This document shows, one piece after another, positions 23,467 to 35,039 of a DNA stretch of 64,000 nt. Positions within the stretch are counted from its first letter, which is position 1. Each line of letters opens with the position of its first letter. A program made the translations under genes and the position numbers. Under the pieces are notes generated by a model, which did no database searches, was not told the DNA's origin, and worked only from the letters and a program-made list of their open reading frames with translations. This stretch comes from Glossina fuscipes (lineage: Eukaryota > Arthropoda > Insecta > Diptera > Glossinidae): positions 1,864,855 to 1,928,854 of the forward strand of contig NW_023998564.1 in the NCBI RefSeq assembly GCF_014805625.2. The letters are read 5' to 3'.

Positions 23467-26400
23467 ATGTGCGATTGTAATATTTCCTGTTATCGTGAGC
23501 CGCCACCAAAAGAATTTCGGGGACTTTCCGTTCTCATGCTGGACTGCTGGCAGCGCGAATACGATAAGCGGCCATATCGGAATTTTCGCTTTGATCGTTT
23601 GCACTTCGAAGAACGTTTTGAACGCAAATATTACCCAACTAGGGATTTTCCCTATATTGTATACTTTATGCAATGGCGGCGTTTATCTAGTGTTAAATTG
23701 GTGGGTTTTCGTGTCTTTACAATGTTGGATGGTTTTGTGGAGGCCCTAACCAATCTTAAACGTATCGAATTGAAACTAATGGATTTGCCCTTATTATTTT
23801 TTCAACTATTCAGAGATAACGTCCATAATATTCACGTTGAAGAATTAATTTTAGAAGGTAGGTATATACACATATATATGTATACATATACATGAGCTTG
23901 CCCTAAAAACGTCCCAACGGAAACTCCAATAAAAAGAAATGGTCATACTGAAGTACTTATGATGCAAAAAAAATTACTGTTTATAAAGAAACTTGAAGTT
24001 TTCTTTGTCGACAGATGGTACTCTTTTTTCGTTTTTTGTTTTTGAGTTTGTAAGTAAGCACACTTCATAAGAAATTTTTTTGGGGCAAAATAATAAATAA
24101 ATATCGTGGTAGTTTCTAATGTCTACGAAATGCTTTAGATAGGCAGATTGTTTCGCATTAAGGATAAACATTCTTAACATCTTTGGGAGAAGAATCATAG
24201 TGGTTTGCATTCCATGCAATTGACTAGTGTGCTAGACACAACAACTGGAATACCGTTATCTTTTTGGAAGTCGTATTTTCAGACGTTTCGCTTTTAACTT
24301 TTGGGACAAATACAAAACTTATTTCTTATATATGAACAGCAGATAGACACGCCAAACATACATTACCAACTGATCTCTGAAATGACAGAGCGGCCGTAAC
24401 CAGTTAGCTTTCATGTTATACATACTCATTGCATGACGATTGTACACGTTACCGCTGAGCGATGCAATTTAATTGCGCATTTCTGAAAGAGATCGACGCA
24501 CTTAACAGCTGATGTTGTGCATGGTAATTAAAAATTTTGTTCTTGCTGTCGTAGGCAACTCATTTTACATCGCCAAACGCAATAGAAAAGGCAGTTTTTG
24601 CCATTGGTGTGGAAATTCAATTAACGTTCGCTGTTCCTGATTTCAGAGAAGGGCTATTGCCATTTAGACAAATCTGATTTATTTAATAACTGGCCATTTG
24701 TGTAATTTTTTTATAACCCCAAATATTTCTTATCTTGATATTATATTCTTTGGTTAAGATTCGAATCATTATTTATTAATCTTGCCAGTTATGCCTTGAA
24801 CACAAGAAAGGATGATGGCTTTCAATTTCTTTTAGTTAATGAATTTCGCAGAGATGTTTACCGCTATCATACCCCGCAACTTAGAACCTCATATCTATGC
24901 GTACAATGTCTAATGAATAATCGCTTCCTGGAAATTAACGCTTGAAGTCTGTAGTTTGCTCAATTCCAAAAAAAAGAAAATATGTGAACTGAAACGAAAT
25001 AAAATGTGAAATGAAGAAAATAATTCAAGCGTAAATTATAAGGGCTCGAAAGCTTTTATAGTGTGGTATGATATTACTCTCCTTTTTTTTAATCATGGCT
25101 TGTTTGTGTAGTAAGAACTTAAATCTTTCCGTTTTGTTCGAGAAGTATCCGAATATTATTAGTCAGCACTTGCATATCTCAACGTAAAAGAATTGAAAAA
25201 ATTTCAAGCAACAAATGTTCGCTAAGGCTTAAAAAAAAGAATTATATTTGAATGAAGCGCTTTCGTTAGAGAAGTTCGAATGAAGGCTATGAAATACAAA
25301 CATCTGCAAACGCGATATAAATTTTCACACGACTTGTGGTTCAATATCGGGCGAGTTCAAAAGAGCTTGAGATAGATCTATCCTCAGAATCACTTTCTCG
25401 ATCTAAATCTTTCACTTTCAGAAAAATCACTTTCTCCTCGATCGAAACTTGTTTGTAAGGTTGCCCAAGGGTCCCTTTTATACTCTTTTTGTTAAACCTA
25501 GAAATGGAGATTTTTGAAATATTTCGATAGAATTTGTTGACCTCTCTTCGCCTAAGGGCGAATTCTATTAAATATGATTCGGATTGGATCACTGTTTCAG
25601 CCACTTGGCATATAACGCCTTGTTTTGAGAAGATGTCATCTGATTAACTGCAACGTAATGTAGGGCATTTAATGTGGTCGATGGTCCACACTAGTGCTAG
25701 ACTTTCTTTTTATTTTTTACATCCTACATCACAAGTGGTACAGGGTATATTAAGTTCGTGCGGGTGTATGCAACACCCAGAAATATGTTTTTGTAGGTTT
25801 TATTATGGTTATCGATTCTGAACTACTTTCTGCATCGATTTAAACTTGACTGTCCGTCTGACAATGTGTTAACCTTGCGTTCAACCACAGGTTAGAGTGG
25901 AGTATGTTGATGGAATTTAGTGTATCGACGTATTTTGTCCCAGGGAAGAATTCTATTGAAGATGGTAACGTGAAGTTGGGAACGTGCAACGTTTCGTCCA
26001 TTTCCCATATAGCGCCTCATTTTGAGGTGCCGTTATACGAATATCTGTACTAAGTGAAGCATACTATAATGTTTTTACTTGTTTATCGTGATACTATATA
26101 ATGAAATTCTAATTTCAGGTACACCCTTGACAAAAGACGATGTACAATGTTTGCGTTCTATATTAATTAAATCGAAATTATTGCGTTACATCAATGTGGG
26201 CAATTGTAGAATAACTCAGTACAATTTTGCTGAATTAGCCGATGGTATTCATAAATCTGAGTCTATTGTTGGTTATAATTGTAATCGCATCTTAGGAAAG
26301 AATCTATCATTGGATTCGGAAAAAATTGCTTATACCGTGTCTTCGATGATTTGGCAAAATAAACTGCAGGAAATTGAAATGCAACAATGCGAGTTTGTAG

Positions 26401-26864
26401 CCCAAGATATGGAAATTATCGCAGAGTACATGTCTTATAAATGCTCATATTTGCGTAAACTAAATGTTGCCAATAATAAGATCGGGCCAGATGGCGCTCT
26501 TTATTTGTTGAAAGCAATTGTCTCTAGTGGTACACTGACCCATCTCGATTTGAATGGTTGCGGTTTGGGAAATCATGGCGGCGAATTAATAGCCAAATAT
26601 ATCAGCTCATGCTATACGTTACAGTATTTGAATATATGCTTCAATAATATTAATTCGGCGGCAATTAATTGCATTTTGTTAACTATGAAGAAACCGATTA
26701 AATTACATAAACTCCAAATGTATGGCAATAAATATAATCCAAAGACTGGTAACATACTTCGACGTCTATTGGGTGCCGGCGTGTTATTACAGGATAATAT
26801 TGATTTAACGGTGACTTTCGATGATACTATACCCGGTTATCGTGTCATACCATGGAGGTCGTAA
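23467..26864 (+). CDS. Leucine-rich-repeat protein, DRC5/TCTE1-like
   Basis: Two coding exons, 23467-23857 and 26119-26864, join in frame (phase 1; GTAGGT donor, TTTCAG acceptor) to give 378 residues. The first ATG in this frame after an upstream stop is at 23467, but an earlier exon is possible (see 23120-23241). Residues 1-130 are a non-repeat region with a Cys/Trp-rich DCWQREY stretch and a FDRLHFEERFERKYY motif. Exon 2 carries ribonuclease-inhibitor-type repeats such as LRKLNVANNKIGPDGALYLL, LTHLDLNGCGLGNHGGELIA and LQYLNICFNNINSAA, each about 28 residues, alternating strand and helix. A C-terminal tail (DDTIPGYRV) follows the repeats. The Trp/Arg-rich segment before RNI-like repeats resembles DRC5 (TCTE1), a subunit of the axonemal nexin-dynein regulatory complex needed for sperm flagella. 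That name rests on remembered architecture, while the LRR call is firm. The frame is intact, and the 2.3 kb intron contains an inverted family B repeat. A sperm role is inferred. Confidence 0.85.
23858..26118 (+). other. Intron of the LRR gene
   Basis: GTAGGT...TTTCAG, 2261 nt. It contains an inverted family B copy near its 3' end (25716-26082), placed only about 35 bp before the acceptor, so the element's edge supplies part of the branch-point region. A mixed-composition segment at 24350-24660 is unlike its AT-rich surroundings but has no recognised feature. Confidence 0.8.
25716..26082 (-). repeat. Family B dispersed repeat, copy 8 (inverted, full length)
   Basis: Runs from 'tcctacatcacaagtggtac' and 'gcgggtgtatgcaacaccca' through GACTGTCCGTCTGACAATG to 'aatgtttttacttg'. 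Both ends are recognisable, and it sits inside the LRR gene intron. Confidence 0.75.
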
Positions 26865-27186
26865 AAAGAAATTTCTATAAAAATTTTATTAATATCCGTT
26901 AAAATCAAATTAAAAGCTTTTTATCATCCATCTATGTATATTTGTATAGATTTTCTTTTTTTTATTTGTATATGTGTGTATGAATATGAATATGTGAGTT
27001 TTTAAAACGATGAGCTTTAGCTTCAAGTTTTTTTTCTTTCACTTATAGTTGGTTAAGTGTTAAATAATATTTCGTAAAAACCAAAATGTCAAAGAAAACA
27101 AAAAATTTTTTCAAGTACTTTAAAATTTCCTGAAAATAAAATTAACAAACGTTTGAAGTAAATGTCAAAACTTTTCACATTCTTTC
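26865..27186 (+). other. LRR gene 3' UTR and COX4 5' leader
   Basis: Only 322 bp separate the two genes, both on the plus strand. No exact AATAAA was seen for the LRR gene; 'attaaaagc' at about 26908 is a weak candidate. Near the COX4 end there is a short upstream reading frame (27086-27133) with a good 'ccaaaatg' context. Confidence 0.5.
27086..27133 (+). promoter_or_regulatory. Upstream open reading frame before COX4
   Basis: ATG in the context CCAAAATG starts a 15-codon frame ending in TGA about 50 bp before the main start. If transcribed it could lower translation of the COX4-like protein. A second, overlapping upstream ATG occurs at about 27161. That it acts is inference. Confidence 0.35.
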
Positions 27187-27765
27187 ATGAAATCTTCAAT
27201 TGTTCAAAGAAATAACTGCGAACGTAAAATGTTTATTCATCATCACTTATACAAACCTTTACGATTTGTTCCACAGTTGGTGGTGAAACGCAGCACCACT
27301 AGCGACTATTGTAATCAAATGAGCGGTAAACGTGAGTATGTAGGTTATGGTATTAATGGATCACCAGTTTATATGGATTTACCGGAATATCCTATGCCGG
27401 CAATACGTTTTTGCGAAGGCGGCGATGAACTTTGCGCATTGCGAGAAAAGGAAAAGGGCGATTGGAATAAACTTACGCTGGATGAAATAAAGAAATTGTA
27501 TCGCGGTAGTTTTTGTCAAACATTTGCGGAAATACACGCACCCACTGGTCAATGGAAATTGGTTGTAGGCATAGCATTTTGGGCGATGGCTATTGCATTT
27601 TTGATGACAGTATTAACACAATTTAGCGAGGCTTCACCCGAATCGTTTGAAGAAGATAACCGTCAAGCTCGGCTAAAACGTATGATTGCTTTGGAAATGA
27701 ATCCTATCACCGGTCTCGCCTCAAAATGGGATTACGAAGTCGAAGACTGGAAATCTCGCAAGTAG
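27187..27765 (+). CDS. Cytochrome c oxidase subunit 4 (COX4-like isoform)
   Basis: A single-exon frame of 192 residues. The core matches nuclear-encoded subunit IV of mitochondrial complex IV: REYVGYGINGSPVYMDLPEY, then ALREKEKGDW, LYRGSFCQTFAEI, a membrane segment LVVGIAFWAMAIAFLMTVLT at about residues 126-145, and the family-typical LKRMIALEMNPITGLASKWD near the C-terminus. The first 50 residues are basic and hydroxylated with few acids, as expected of a mitochondrial presequence; translation could start at Met1 or at Met15 (27229). Length is near the family norm of 170-190. In flies there is a ubiquitous COX4 and a divergent testis-biased COX4-like paralogue. The divergence around the membrane segment and the closeness to a possible sperm-axoneme gene make the second possible, but that is inference. 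No intron is visible, so a retrocopy origin is possible. An AATAAA lies 32 bp after the stop. Confidence 0.92.
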   Translation: MKSSIVQRNNCERKMFIHHHLYKPLRFVPQLVVKRSTTSDYCNQMSGKREYVGYGINGSPVYMDLPEYPMPAIRFCEGGDELCALREKEKGDWNKLTLDEIKKLYRGSFCQTFAEIHAPTGQWKLVVGIAFWAMAIAFLMTVLTQFSEASPESFEEDNRQARLKRMIALEMNPITGLASKWDYEVEDWKSRK

Positions 27766-27796
27766 ATATAGAGTATGGTATTGGAGTATTTGCCAA

Positions 27797-27802
27797 AATA
27801 AA
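27797..27802 (+). terminator. Polyadenylation signal of COX4
   Basis: Canonical AATAAA 32 bp downstream of the TAG stop. This would give a very short 3' UTR. Confidence 0.6.
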
Positions 27803-28299
27803 TTAAATTACATCTGCTTATGTGAAATCGTCACAGTCCTCATTTTATATTGATTTTTCCTTTGTTTTCTTTAAAAAAAAAGAATGGTGAGGAATAGGCG
27901 TGAAGGCTATTGAGCGAGGTCTACTTCCTGCATAATGAAAAATTGAAGAATTTATTTCTCTATTCATTTCGATAAGGAAACCTGTAGTTCATATATTATG
28001 TGCACGTTCGTTCACTGCACTTAAATGTAGAAAGTAAACATGTACTCTTCTAGGCTGCTTCTTGATTATGTGAAGTTATTCTTTATAAAGAAAATCTGCG
28101 CAACTGTTCATTCAATTTCCACTCGGCTATAAGCAAAGTTCGGAAAATACTTCATATTCTATGACCTTAAGTTATTCTTAGTAACATAGGCAGTTGTCCC
28201 AGTCTAAATAAATTTTTTATTCGAACTTAGAAAGTCGAAATACTGTTGCACAGCGAGTTTTATTGAAACATTTGGATTACGACTTTCCAGAATATGGAA

Positions 28300-28500
28300 C
28301 TGGAAAGTGAACAAAACCGAATCATTTTTAATAGCGCGACTTATAGGTTGCCCACAAAAATACACGGGTGGATATCGAACGGGCAGACTGACGGACAATC
28401 TTAGGTTGTAAAAGCTGGAAGGTGTGCATATTGTAAGCCCAAACTTAATATATGTATATAATATAATATAACACAAGTGTTGTAGAGTACAAATATATAA
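28300..28500 (+). repeat. Family B dispersed repeat, copy 9 (degraded)
   Basis: Recognised by 'gggcagactgacggacaatc' and the terminal-like 'acacaagtgttgtagagtac'. The left end is unclear. Confidence 0.45.
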
Positions 28501-28887
28501 TAAAAATATTTCAATAAAAAATATATATATATATGTATATATACATATATGAATTTATAAAAACTTGCAGGGCCCTGTTCTTATTTAAAAAAAGCTTTTC
28601 ACAAGCTCATGAGAGCTTTATGAGAACTTTCGTCTCATATTTAAAAATTGTTCTCTTAGTGAAGTCTTTTCCTTTCTTTTTATTCTGTTTAAGGAGAAAA
28701 CTGTGAACGGTACTGTAAACATTTATTTTATGCCTATGTATGTTAAAAAGCTGACTTTTTAATATGTTAAGGTATTGTGCCTCAGATACGCATGTTAATA
28801 GCATACAAAACTACCAAGACTAGATTTGATAGTTATTTTTAGTTCTGTTCATCCGCATTACACTATAATATATAATATTCTTTTCAG

Positions 28888-28986
28888 GTTCGAGAATTAC
28901 TAAAAGATGATTGGTTTTCAGTAAAATGGGAAGATAGTCCGTACAACACTATGATGAACTGGCTTAAATATAATCCGCAGAAGTAA
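28888..28986 (+). CDS. Orphan terminal exon of an unidentified gene
   Basis: After a strong 'attcttttcag' acceptor the sequence is open for 32 codons: VRELLKDDWFSVKWEDSPYN then TMMNWLKYNPQK and a TAA stop. The composition (Trp, Asp, Lys; GC-richer than its surroundings) is clearly coding-like. I do not recognise the family and no partner exon is visible upstream. A short coding-like segment continues past the stop in another frame at about 29140-29230, so it may be a decayed fragment. It could also belong to a gene whose other exons are far away. Confidence 0.4.
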   Translation, partial: VRELLKDDWFSVKWEDSPYNTMMNWLKYNPQK

Positions 28987-31936
28987 AAGGCGTATCTTGC
29001 AGAGTCAATCAGTCCTCAGAAGTGAATTGTTGAGGGATCATGCCAGTACAGATACTTTGCTTGCAAATGATCTACAATGCAATTAACTTTTAAATTAATT
29101 CTTTAAGTGTCATTTAACGCCCTTGAATGTTCATCGGTTTGGTCTTGCAACAAAAATATCAATGCAAATCGAAACGCTAAAATTAATGCGCTGCTGGTTG
29201 ATGGTGCAGAACTAATGACCGAGACATTTTAAATTGGCATGCAAGATTTGCTTCGGCTGGGACAACTCTTTGAACCCCCTCTCATATAACCTAAAAACAG
29301 CTGAATCTTTATCTAATAGAAAGATATAATTGTGTATATTTCACCGAAGTCGAGTCACGCAGGTAGAGTTCTCACGAAATATAAATGTTCTGATGAAAAG
29401 TTATAGTATCTTGACATAAGTGCATCAAATTTGAACCACATTGGTCTATTTCTTGAAGACCACCCCTTATTATATTATTTTATATTGAAGATTGGTTCGT
29501 AGCAGCAATGTGTAAAAAATTAACGGTAAAGAATTTAGATCGCACAGGTCTATCTTTTAAACCTTAATGTATATAGGGATTGCCACGAAAACCAAGTCTA
29601 GAGATCGCTGATCGATTTGCGCTTACGCTTACGCAATCTTTTGCATCCTGCCCAAGCACTAGCAACCATTCAGAATTCGTTTTCCCAATGGTCAATAATC
29701 ACCGACAGCCATGGAAGGTTTTCGAGGAAGTTGTTCTATGATTAAAGCAGGTAACGGTTTCCGCGAATGTCAAGTGATCAGCTGTAAAATGGAATGTCAA
29801 ATTTGAAATAAATTTTGCTATTTTTTTCGCAGGTTACTTGACACGTTGTGTGTAACCTGAATGCTTTACTTAAGTGTGAATGTTTACTTAATGTGTTGTT
29901 TAAATGAATTCTTATAAATTACTTATTTCTTATTTTCTATTTCAGGGTAGAAAAGGCCCGCCCACGATACAAGCAAAGAGAATCGTGTATTAAATCGGTA
30001 AAGTGAAGGTAAATATATTATTATATATTTATATCTATATATTGCTTATATATTTCTCCTATTGTAGATTAAAATAAACATCAAGTCAAACTCTCCGCTC
30101 ATCGCCACACATCGATGAAGATTTGCTGCATACGAAAGCTAGGTTTGCATTTACCTTTGCTTATTATTATTACAATGTATTTATTTCTTTTTATTTCATT
30201 TTAGATTAAAACTAAGCATACGCCTGCACTTAGCACTTCTGCATGTGATATTTCCATAGGCCAAATGGTAAGTGTGGTCATCTTTTTATATAAAGTTTAT
30301 TAATCACAATATTTTTCTTTAGCAGATGTCAGCGCAACGCCATAGCAGGAATTTTTGTTTATATATGTGTATGTTATGTATCATTATGTATGTATTAGCG
30401 GGGATTTTTATTTATTACGTATTAATATGTATTACTATGCATTACTATATATTATAATTATTGTAAGTATTGTGATAGTTTTAAGTTAAGTTTATAATGG
30501 TGTAGGTCTAAAGGGGAGCCAGCCATTTAAAACAGTTGGCAACGCGCCTATCACGGTACTCCAAGGGTGGTGCGGAAAATCGTGAAATTTAATCGTTTAT
30601 TAAACACAAACCCACTTTATCTCTTACACCGCATCTCGGTAAAGACATCAATTGCACGGTTTCTTCACCCAGTTCACCAGTCACGTTTAAGCCGGCAAAA
30701 GTTTATTAATTTCAATTAGAAACACTGTTGCTTGTTAAAATGCATGCGACAGTGAACTCGCTAGCATTGAATAATCTTCGACTAACGAATGCATGACCCC
30801 CACTCTTAACCAGTTTATAATCTTTAATCCTAACAACTTCGCAACATAAAAATATTCAAACATATAAGAAGTAAATCTGGGATATATTGTTATACATTGC
30901 ACTGACTTAAAAGTCTTTAGAATTACATTGTGGAAATGGAACGAACCCCATCCCTGTGGTTGTTAAGGTCCCTTCAAAGGACTTTATAGATTAGACAACA
31001 GAATTTTTTTGGAATCATCCATCACGTATTTTTACTTAAGCATGTGAAAGTTGGCGGTAGACGATATGTGGTGATGTTCCAAAACAGAACGACTGATAAT
31101 GCAATATTCATAATAGGGAAAAATTAATATTGAAAGTTTTGTAAACCTTTAATAAAATAAAAAAAAAAGAAGAACTACTTGAATGTCTTGTGTCTTTAAA
31201 AACGATCCTTTAATCAAAATTTTTTAATTCTGCGAAAAACGTCAATGAAAGTATTTAGCATTTTTATACATAATTTTGTTCAACTGATTTATATAAATGC
31301 TAAAAAGGCACAAATCTACCTTTCACGTGTACGTGGACTTACAGAGAACTTAGATAAGTAGAACAATACGCTTTTTTGTGTCGCGTTAATCGTTATTAAT
31401 AATTGTGAATAACCTAATGTCGTATTCGTTTAAGAACAAGTGAAAACATTGCAGTGGGAACAAAAGCTTAAGCAACTATCGCCAATGATCTGTACCATGA
31501 CTGCTTGCGGGTTATCGTAATATCCCCATCATTCCTCGTAAAACTTGCGCTACCTTTTGAGCTTGGAAGCAGTGTTTTCCAAGCGAAAAGTCCGCTTCGA
31601 GCAGTTTTCCACTGTAATTCTCAGCACAGTTTATGTCTTCGCTACAAGCTTAAGTCCTTACATGGAGAGAACATTTAATTACTAGTTTTTATGACGGAAA
31701 ATGCACAATAATAAAATTTTTGGAAAATAAATTATATATGTTAAATTTGGACATGTTCATATGATGAATAACTTTTCTGACTTTCCTTTAATCATTTATG
31801 TGCAGGCAAACATTACTGTCCACGGATGGCCACTATGAATCGCCAGACATTCCAGTGTGGAAGCCAAAAGATGTATTAATTTATTTTTTTATTTTATTCA
31901 TAGAATTCAGTTGGAAATCCTTTTGTTTTTTTGCAG
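28987..31936. other. Intergenic, no firm gene
   Basis: There are small acceptor-flanked segments at 29947-29995, 30068-30115 and 30205-30268; the last ends in CAAATG|GTAAGT and reads open for about 21 codons. These could be exons or chance. At 30490-30800 lies a segment of more balanced composition ('caagggtggtgcggaaaatc') that resembles one at 36393-36420 and may come from a transposon. At 31786-31870 a frame with SPDIPVWKPKD precedes the caspase chimera and may be part of it. Confidence 0.45.
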
Positions 31937-32493
31937 GCGAATCAAATCTTTTGTGCTTACATGATTTACTAAACGCTGCTCCAGAATTGTTAGCGTCTTC
32001 GTTGCTTCAAGATGTCGCGGAAATAATGCATATACAAGTAGCTCAAGTTGCATTATGGGCTTACGGACTCGATAGTCGAGAATTGGACGCTAATGTTAAA
32101 GAATGCTTGGAGGTTTTACCACAACGTTCAGTGGAACATAAACATGGTTGGCTATTAGTTCTTGGCCACGCCTTGAGTAAAAAAATGAAATATCTCATGA
32201 TACAACGTAGAACAAAGAATTTCGCTGAATGGAAAAATTTTGTAGACGCTGTGGCTCACGTCGTTTGCATGCCTACCGAACGTAATGCAATGGAATGTAA
32301 TATGAACCATAAAAGACGTGGCTTAGCCCTAATATTCAACCATGAATTCTTCGACATACCATCGCTGGAGAGTCGCAAGGGTACTAATGCGGATTGTGAG
32401 AAGCTGAAGAAAGCTTTTAAAAATAATTAGACTTCGAAGTAACTGATCATAAAGATTGCAAATTAAGAGAGCTTCTAGAGTGTATTGAGAAAG

Positions 32494-33330
32494 GTAAGAA
32501 GTTTAAAAACTCCCAAAAGTGAATCTCTGATATTCGCCGCGGTTTTAAGTCAGATTGAACATCTTTGTAAGCGTTTTATACAACATTTATATTTGTCGCC
32601 GAAGTTTCGGAGAGTCTTAATAAATACGCAACTTCATATCAATATTTGCCACAAATTGCCTATTAAAACTTTCCCTTTATTGATCGTGCGAACTTGGGTC
32701 CATAACCCCCACTTTATACCTGGATATATAAAAGCGTATTGAGAATATATCTATTAAATAGCACGCCTGCTTGGACTGACAAAATTAATAGCACATATCT
32801 AAAAAGGTGAGTCTTCGAAATGGAAAAATAAAATTAATAGCTTTCGGCGACATTTAAAAAAGAAGAATTTTGTTTATTCAAAAGAAATAGGAACACAGAG
32901 TTCATCACTGAATACCTTACGCCAGTTCGCTTAAAGCAGTTATTGATATAATGACTTTTCATAATAAAGTATTATATGGGAAATATTCGAAAAAGTGATC
33001 CGATACTAGCTATTTTCAATAGGTTTCGTTATTGAGCTACAGCGTATCGATGTACTAAATTTATCGAAATTTACCAAAAATTTTCTATCTGTATGTTGAA
33101 CACGAGAAAAGGAGATGGACAGACAGACAGACAAGCTTAAACGGTATGATAGAAAAAACCTGTTCTACCTTAAGACCTTCTTCTTCTACCTAAAACACAT
33201 CTGAACTAACTTAATATACCTTGTATCACAAGTGGTGTAAGGTGCAAGAAATTATGAAAAGGAGTAAGAAAACATATCCATATTTAGAAAATGTAAGCTA
33301 CAAAGCGAGTTCTTCTTATTCAATTTTCAG
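32494..33330 (+). other. Intron of the caspase-like remnant
   Basis: 837 nt GTAAGA...TTTTCAG. It contains a full family B copy (32935-33255). Retention of the intron argues against retroposition. Confidence 0.7.
32935..33255 (+). repeat. Family B dispersed repeat, copy 10
   Basis: Contains 'aataaagtattatatgggaa', a GACAGACAGACAGACAAGC core, and the end 'cacaagtggtgtaaggtgc'. It lies within the caspase remnant's intron. Confidence 0.75.
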
Positions 33331-33970
33331 CCGCTACTCAAGATCATAGCGATAATGATTGCATAGCCATAGCAATATTATCGCATGGTGAACAAGGTTA
33401 CTTATATGCCAAGGATATCATGTACAAAATTGATACTATTTGGCATTACTTCACTGCCATCTCTTGTCCTACGTTAGCTGGCAAACCAAAATTATTTTTT
33501 ACACAAGCATGTCGTGGCGATCGTTTAGATCCATTTAGGCATTAAACTACAAAAGACTGAAACGGATGACGATGGTTTATCAATATCCTCTATGAGTTAT
33601 AAAATACCCATACATGCTGATTTTCTTATATCCTATTCCACAATACCGGGTAAGTCTTTCTTATTATTGACAATAAATTGATGAATAAATATATTGTTAA
33701 TTAAAAAAAAAAAAAGGTTTCTATTCTTGGCGCAACACCTCCAATGGTTCCTGGTTTATAGAATCTTTGGTAGAAGAGTTGAATACACATGGCAAGGAAT
33801 ACGATATCTTAACTTTGCTGATATTTGTCAATCAACGCGTTGCCATGGATTATGAATCCTGTGTTCCCACTCGCCCAATAATGGATCAACAAAAACAAAT
33901 ACCGTGCATTACATCGATGCTGATGCGTACATTACGTTTTAGCGCTAAAAGTAAAAATTGTAACCGTTAA

Positions 33971-35039
33971 GAGAGATAAGCGGCAGAAATTTTTTAGAAT
34001 TTATCATTCTTTATAAAAATTGCATAAGTTTCGACTAGTTAGCCAGTTTTTAAAAAATAAGTTTGTAATCTTTTGCCTCCTTTGCCTCCTTTGCCTAAAT
34101 TTAGTTAACCATTTTTTTTTTTTTTTTTTTTTTTGGCTAATAAAACTAATTAGAACAAACAAAAAAAAAAAAGAAAAACAAAATTGGAAAAGGCAATCCC
34201 AATATAAATATGAAAATTTCAAAGCATTGCTGGCTTATCCACTAACCATTAATTTTATAAGTAAAAAATGGTAAAAACGCATTTTTTTTTTATAGCAACA
34301 AACAATCGGACAAATTTACATCAATAAAATGTATGGAACGAAATTTCAGAAAACAAAGTAAAAAAAAAAGAAAAAAATCAACGAAACAATTACAAATGTT
34401 AATATTTTTACACAACTTTAAAAAAAATAAGAAGAAGAAGAAGAATTAAATCAATTTTTATTTTTAGAATATTTAAAATATTCACTTAAATACATATAAT
34501 AATTAGATTAAATATATTGTACTTTCAAATTCATGCCTTAATTAATGACATACTTAGTATAAATTTAAACAGAATTTTTTTGCCATACCGTATACATACA
34601 CAAACTTTCGTTTTAAATATTTTCGAAGATCTTTGCTTTGTTGCTAAAAACAATTTTTTAAAAGACTTAAACAATCGCTTTAACTTACTTACTTATCATA
34701 ATATCAATCATATCTTTAGTAAAAGAAAATAGGAAAGCAATCGATTTTTCTGAAAACTCTATACTTTCGCTAATATTTTACTTTCAATATATTCTTCTAA
34801 ACATTTTATTTTTAGTACTCATTTAAGATTTTTGTATAACATATTTCCTAATTGCCTTCCAATAATGGCTGCCATTTAAAGTTTAGAAAAATTTTTTGTT
34901 TTATTTTTTTTTCCTTTTTTAAGATATGAAAATATATTTAATAAATAAAATTGAATTTCAAGATTACAACGAATCTTGAATTTGATTAATGGCTATCCGT
35001 ACAACATGGGATGTATTAAAGTCCTTTTTTATGCCCACC
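33971..35039. other. Intergenic, homopolymer-rich
   Basis: Contains a 9 bp tandem repeat ('tttgcctcc') at 34076-34100, a 23-base poly(T) run at 34112-34134, and GAA repeats at about 34428-34445. No gene is supported. Confidence 0.6.

Larger units (their letters stand above)
31937..33970 (+). pseudogene. Effector caspase (Dcp-1/drICE-like) joined to a helical-repeat segment, frame-broken
   Basis: Three exons: 31937-32493, 33331-33649 and 33717-33970, with good GT-AG sites (GTAAGA, GTAAGT donors; TTTTCAG acceptor) and in-phase joins. From 32270 on the sequence is a short-prodomain executioner caspase: MPTERNAM, KRRGLALIFNHEFFDIPSLE, GYLYAKD, catalytic histidine in LSHGE, catalytic cysteine in QACRG, the P10-type GFYSWRNTSNGSWFIESLVE and a normal C-terminus ending after TLRFSAKSKN. 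Fly caspases usually have QACQG or QACRG. Two frame breaks disrupt it: a one-base loss near 32428, right after KKAFKN, and a net frame-changing insertion near 33530-33540, just after ACRGDRLD. Ahead of the caspase, in the same open frame, about 110 residues (LLNAAPELLASSLLQDVAEI, then EHKHGWLLVLGHALSKKMKY) look like a HEAT/ARM-type helical repeat from another protein; proteasome adaptor ECM29 is a weak guess. This looks like a chimeric duplicate that lost function, unless the breaks are assembly errors. Confidence 0.8.

Noticed and set aside
23425..23749. Alternative frames over the first LRR exon
   Set aside because: These are shadows of the exon 23467-23857, whose frame joins correctly to the LRR exon at 26119.
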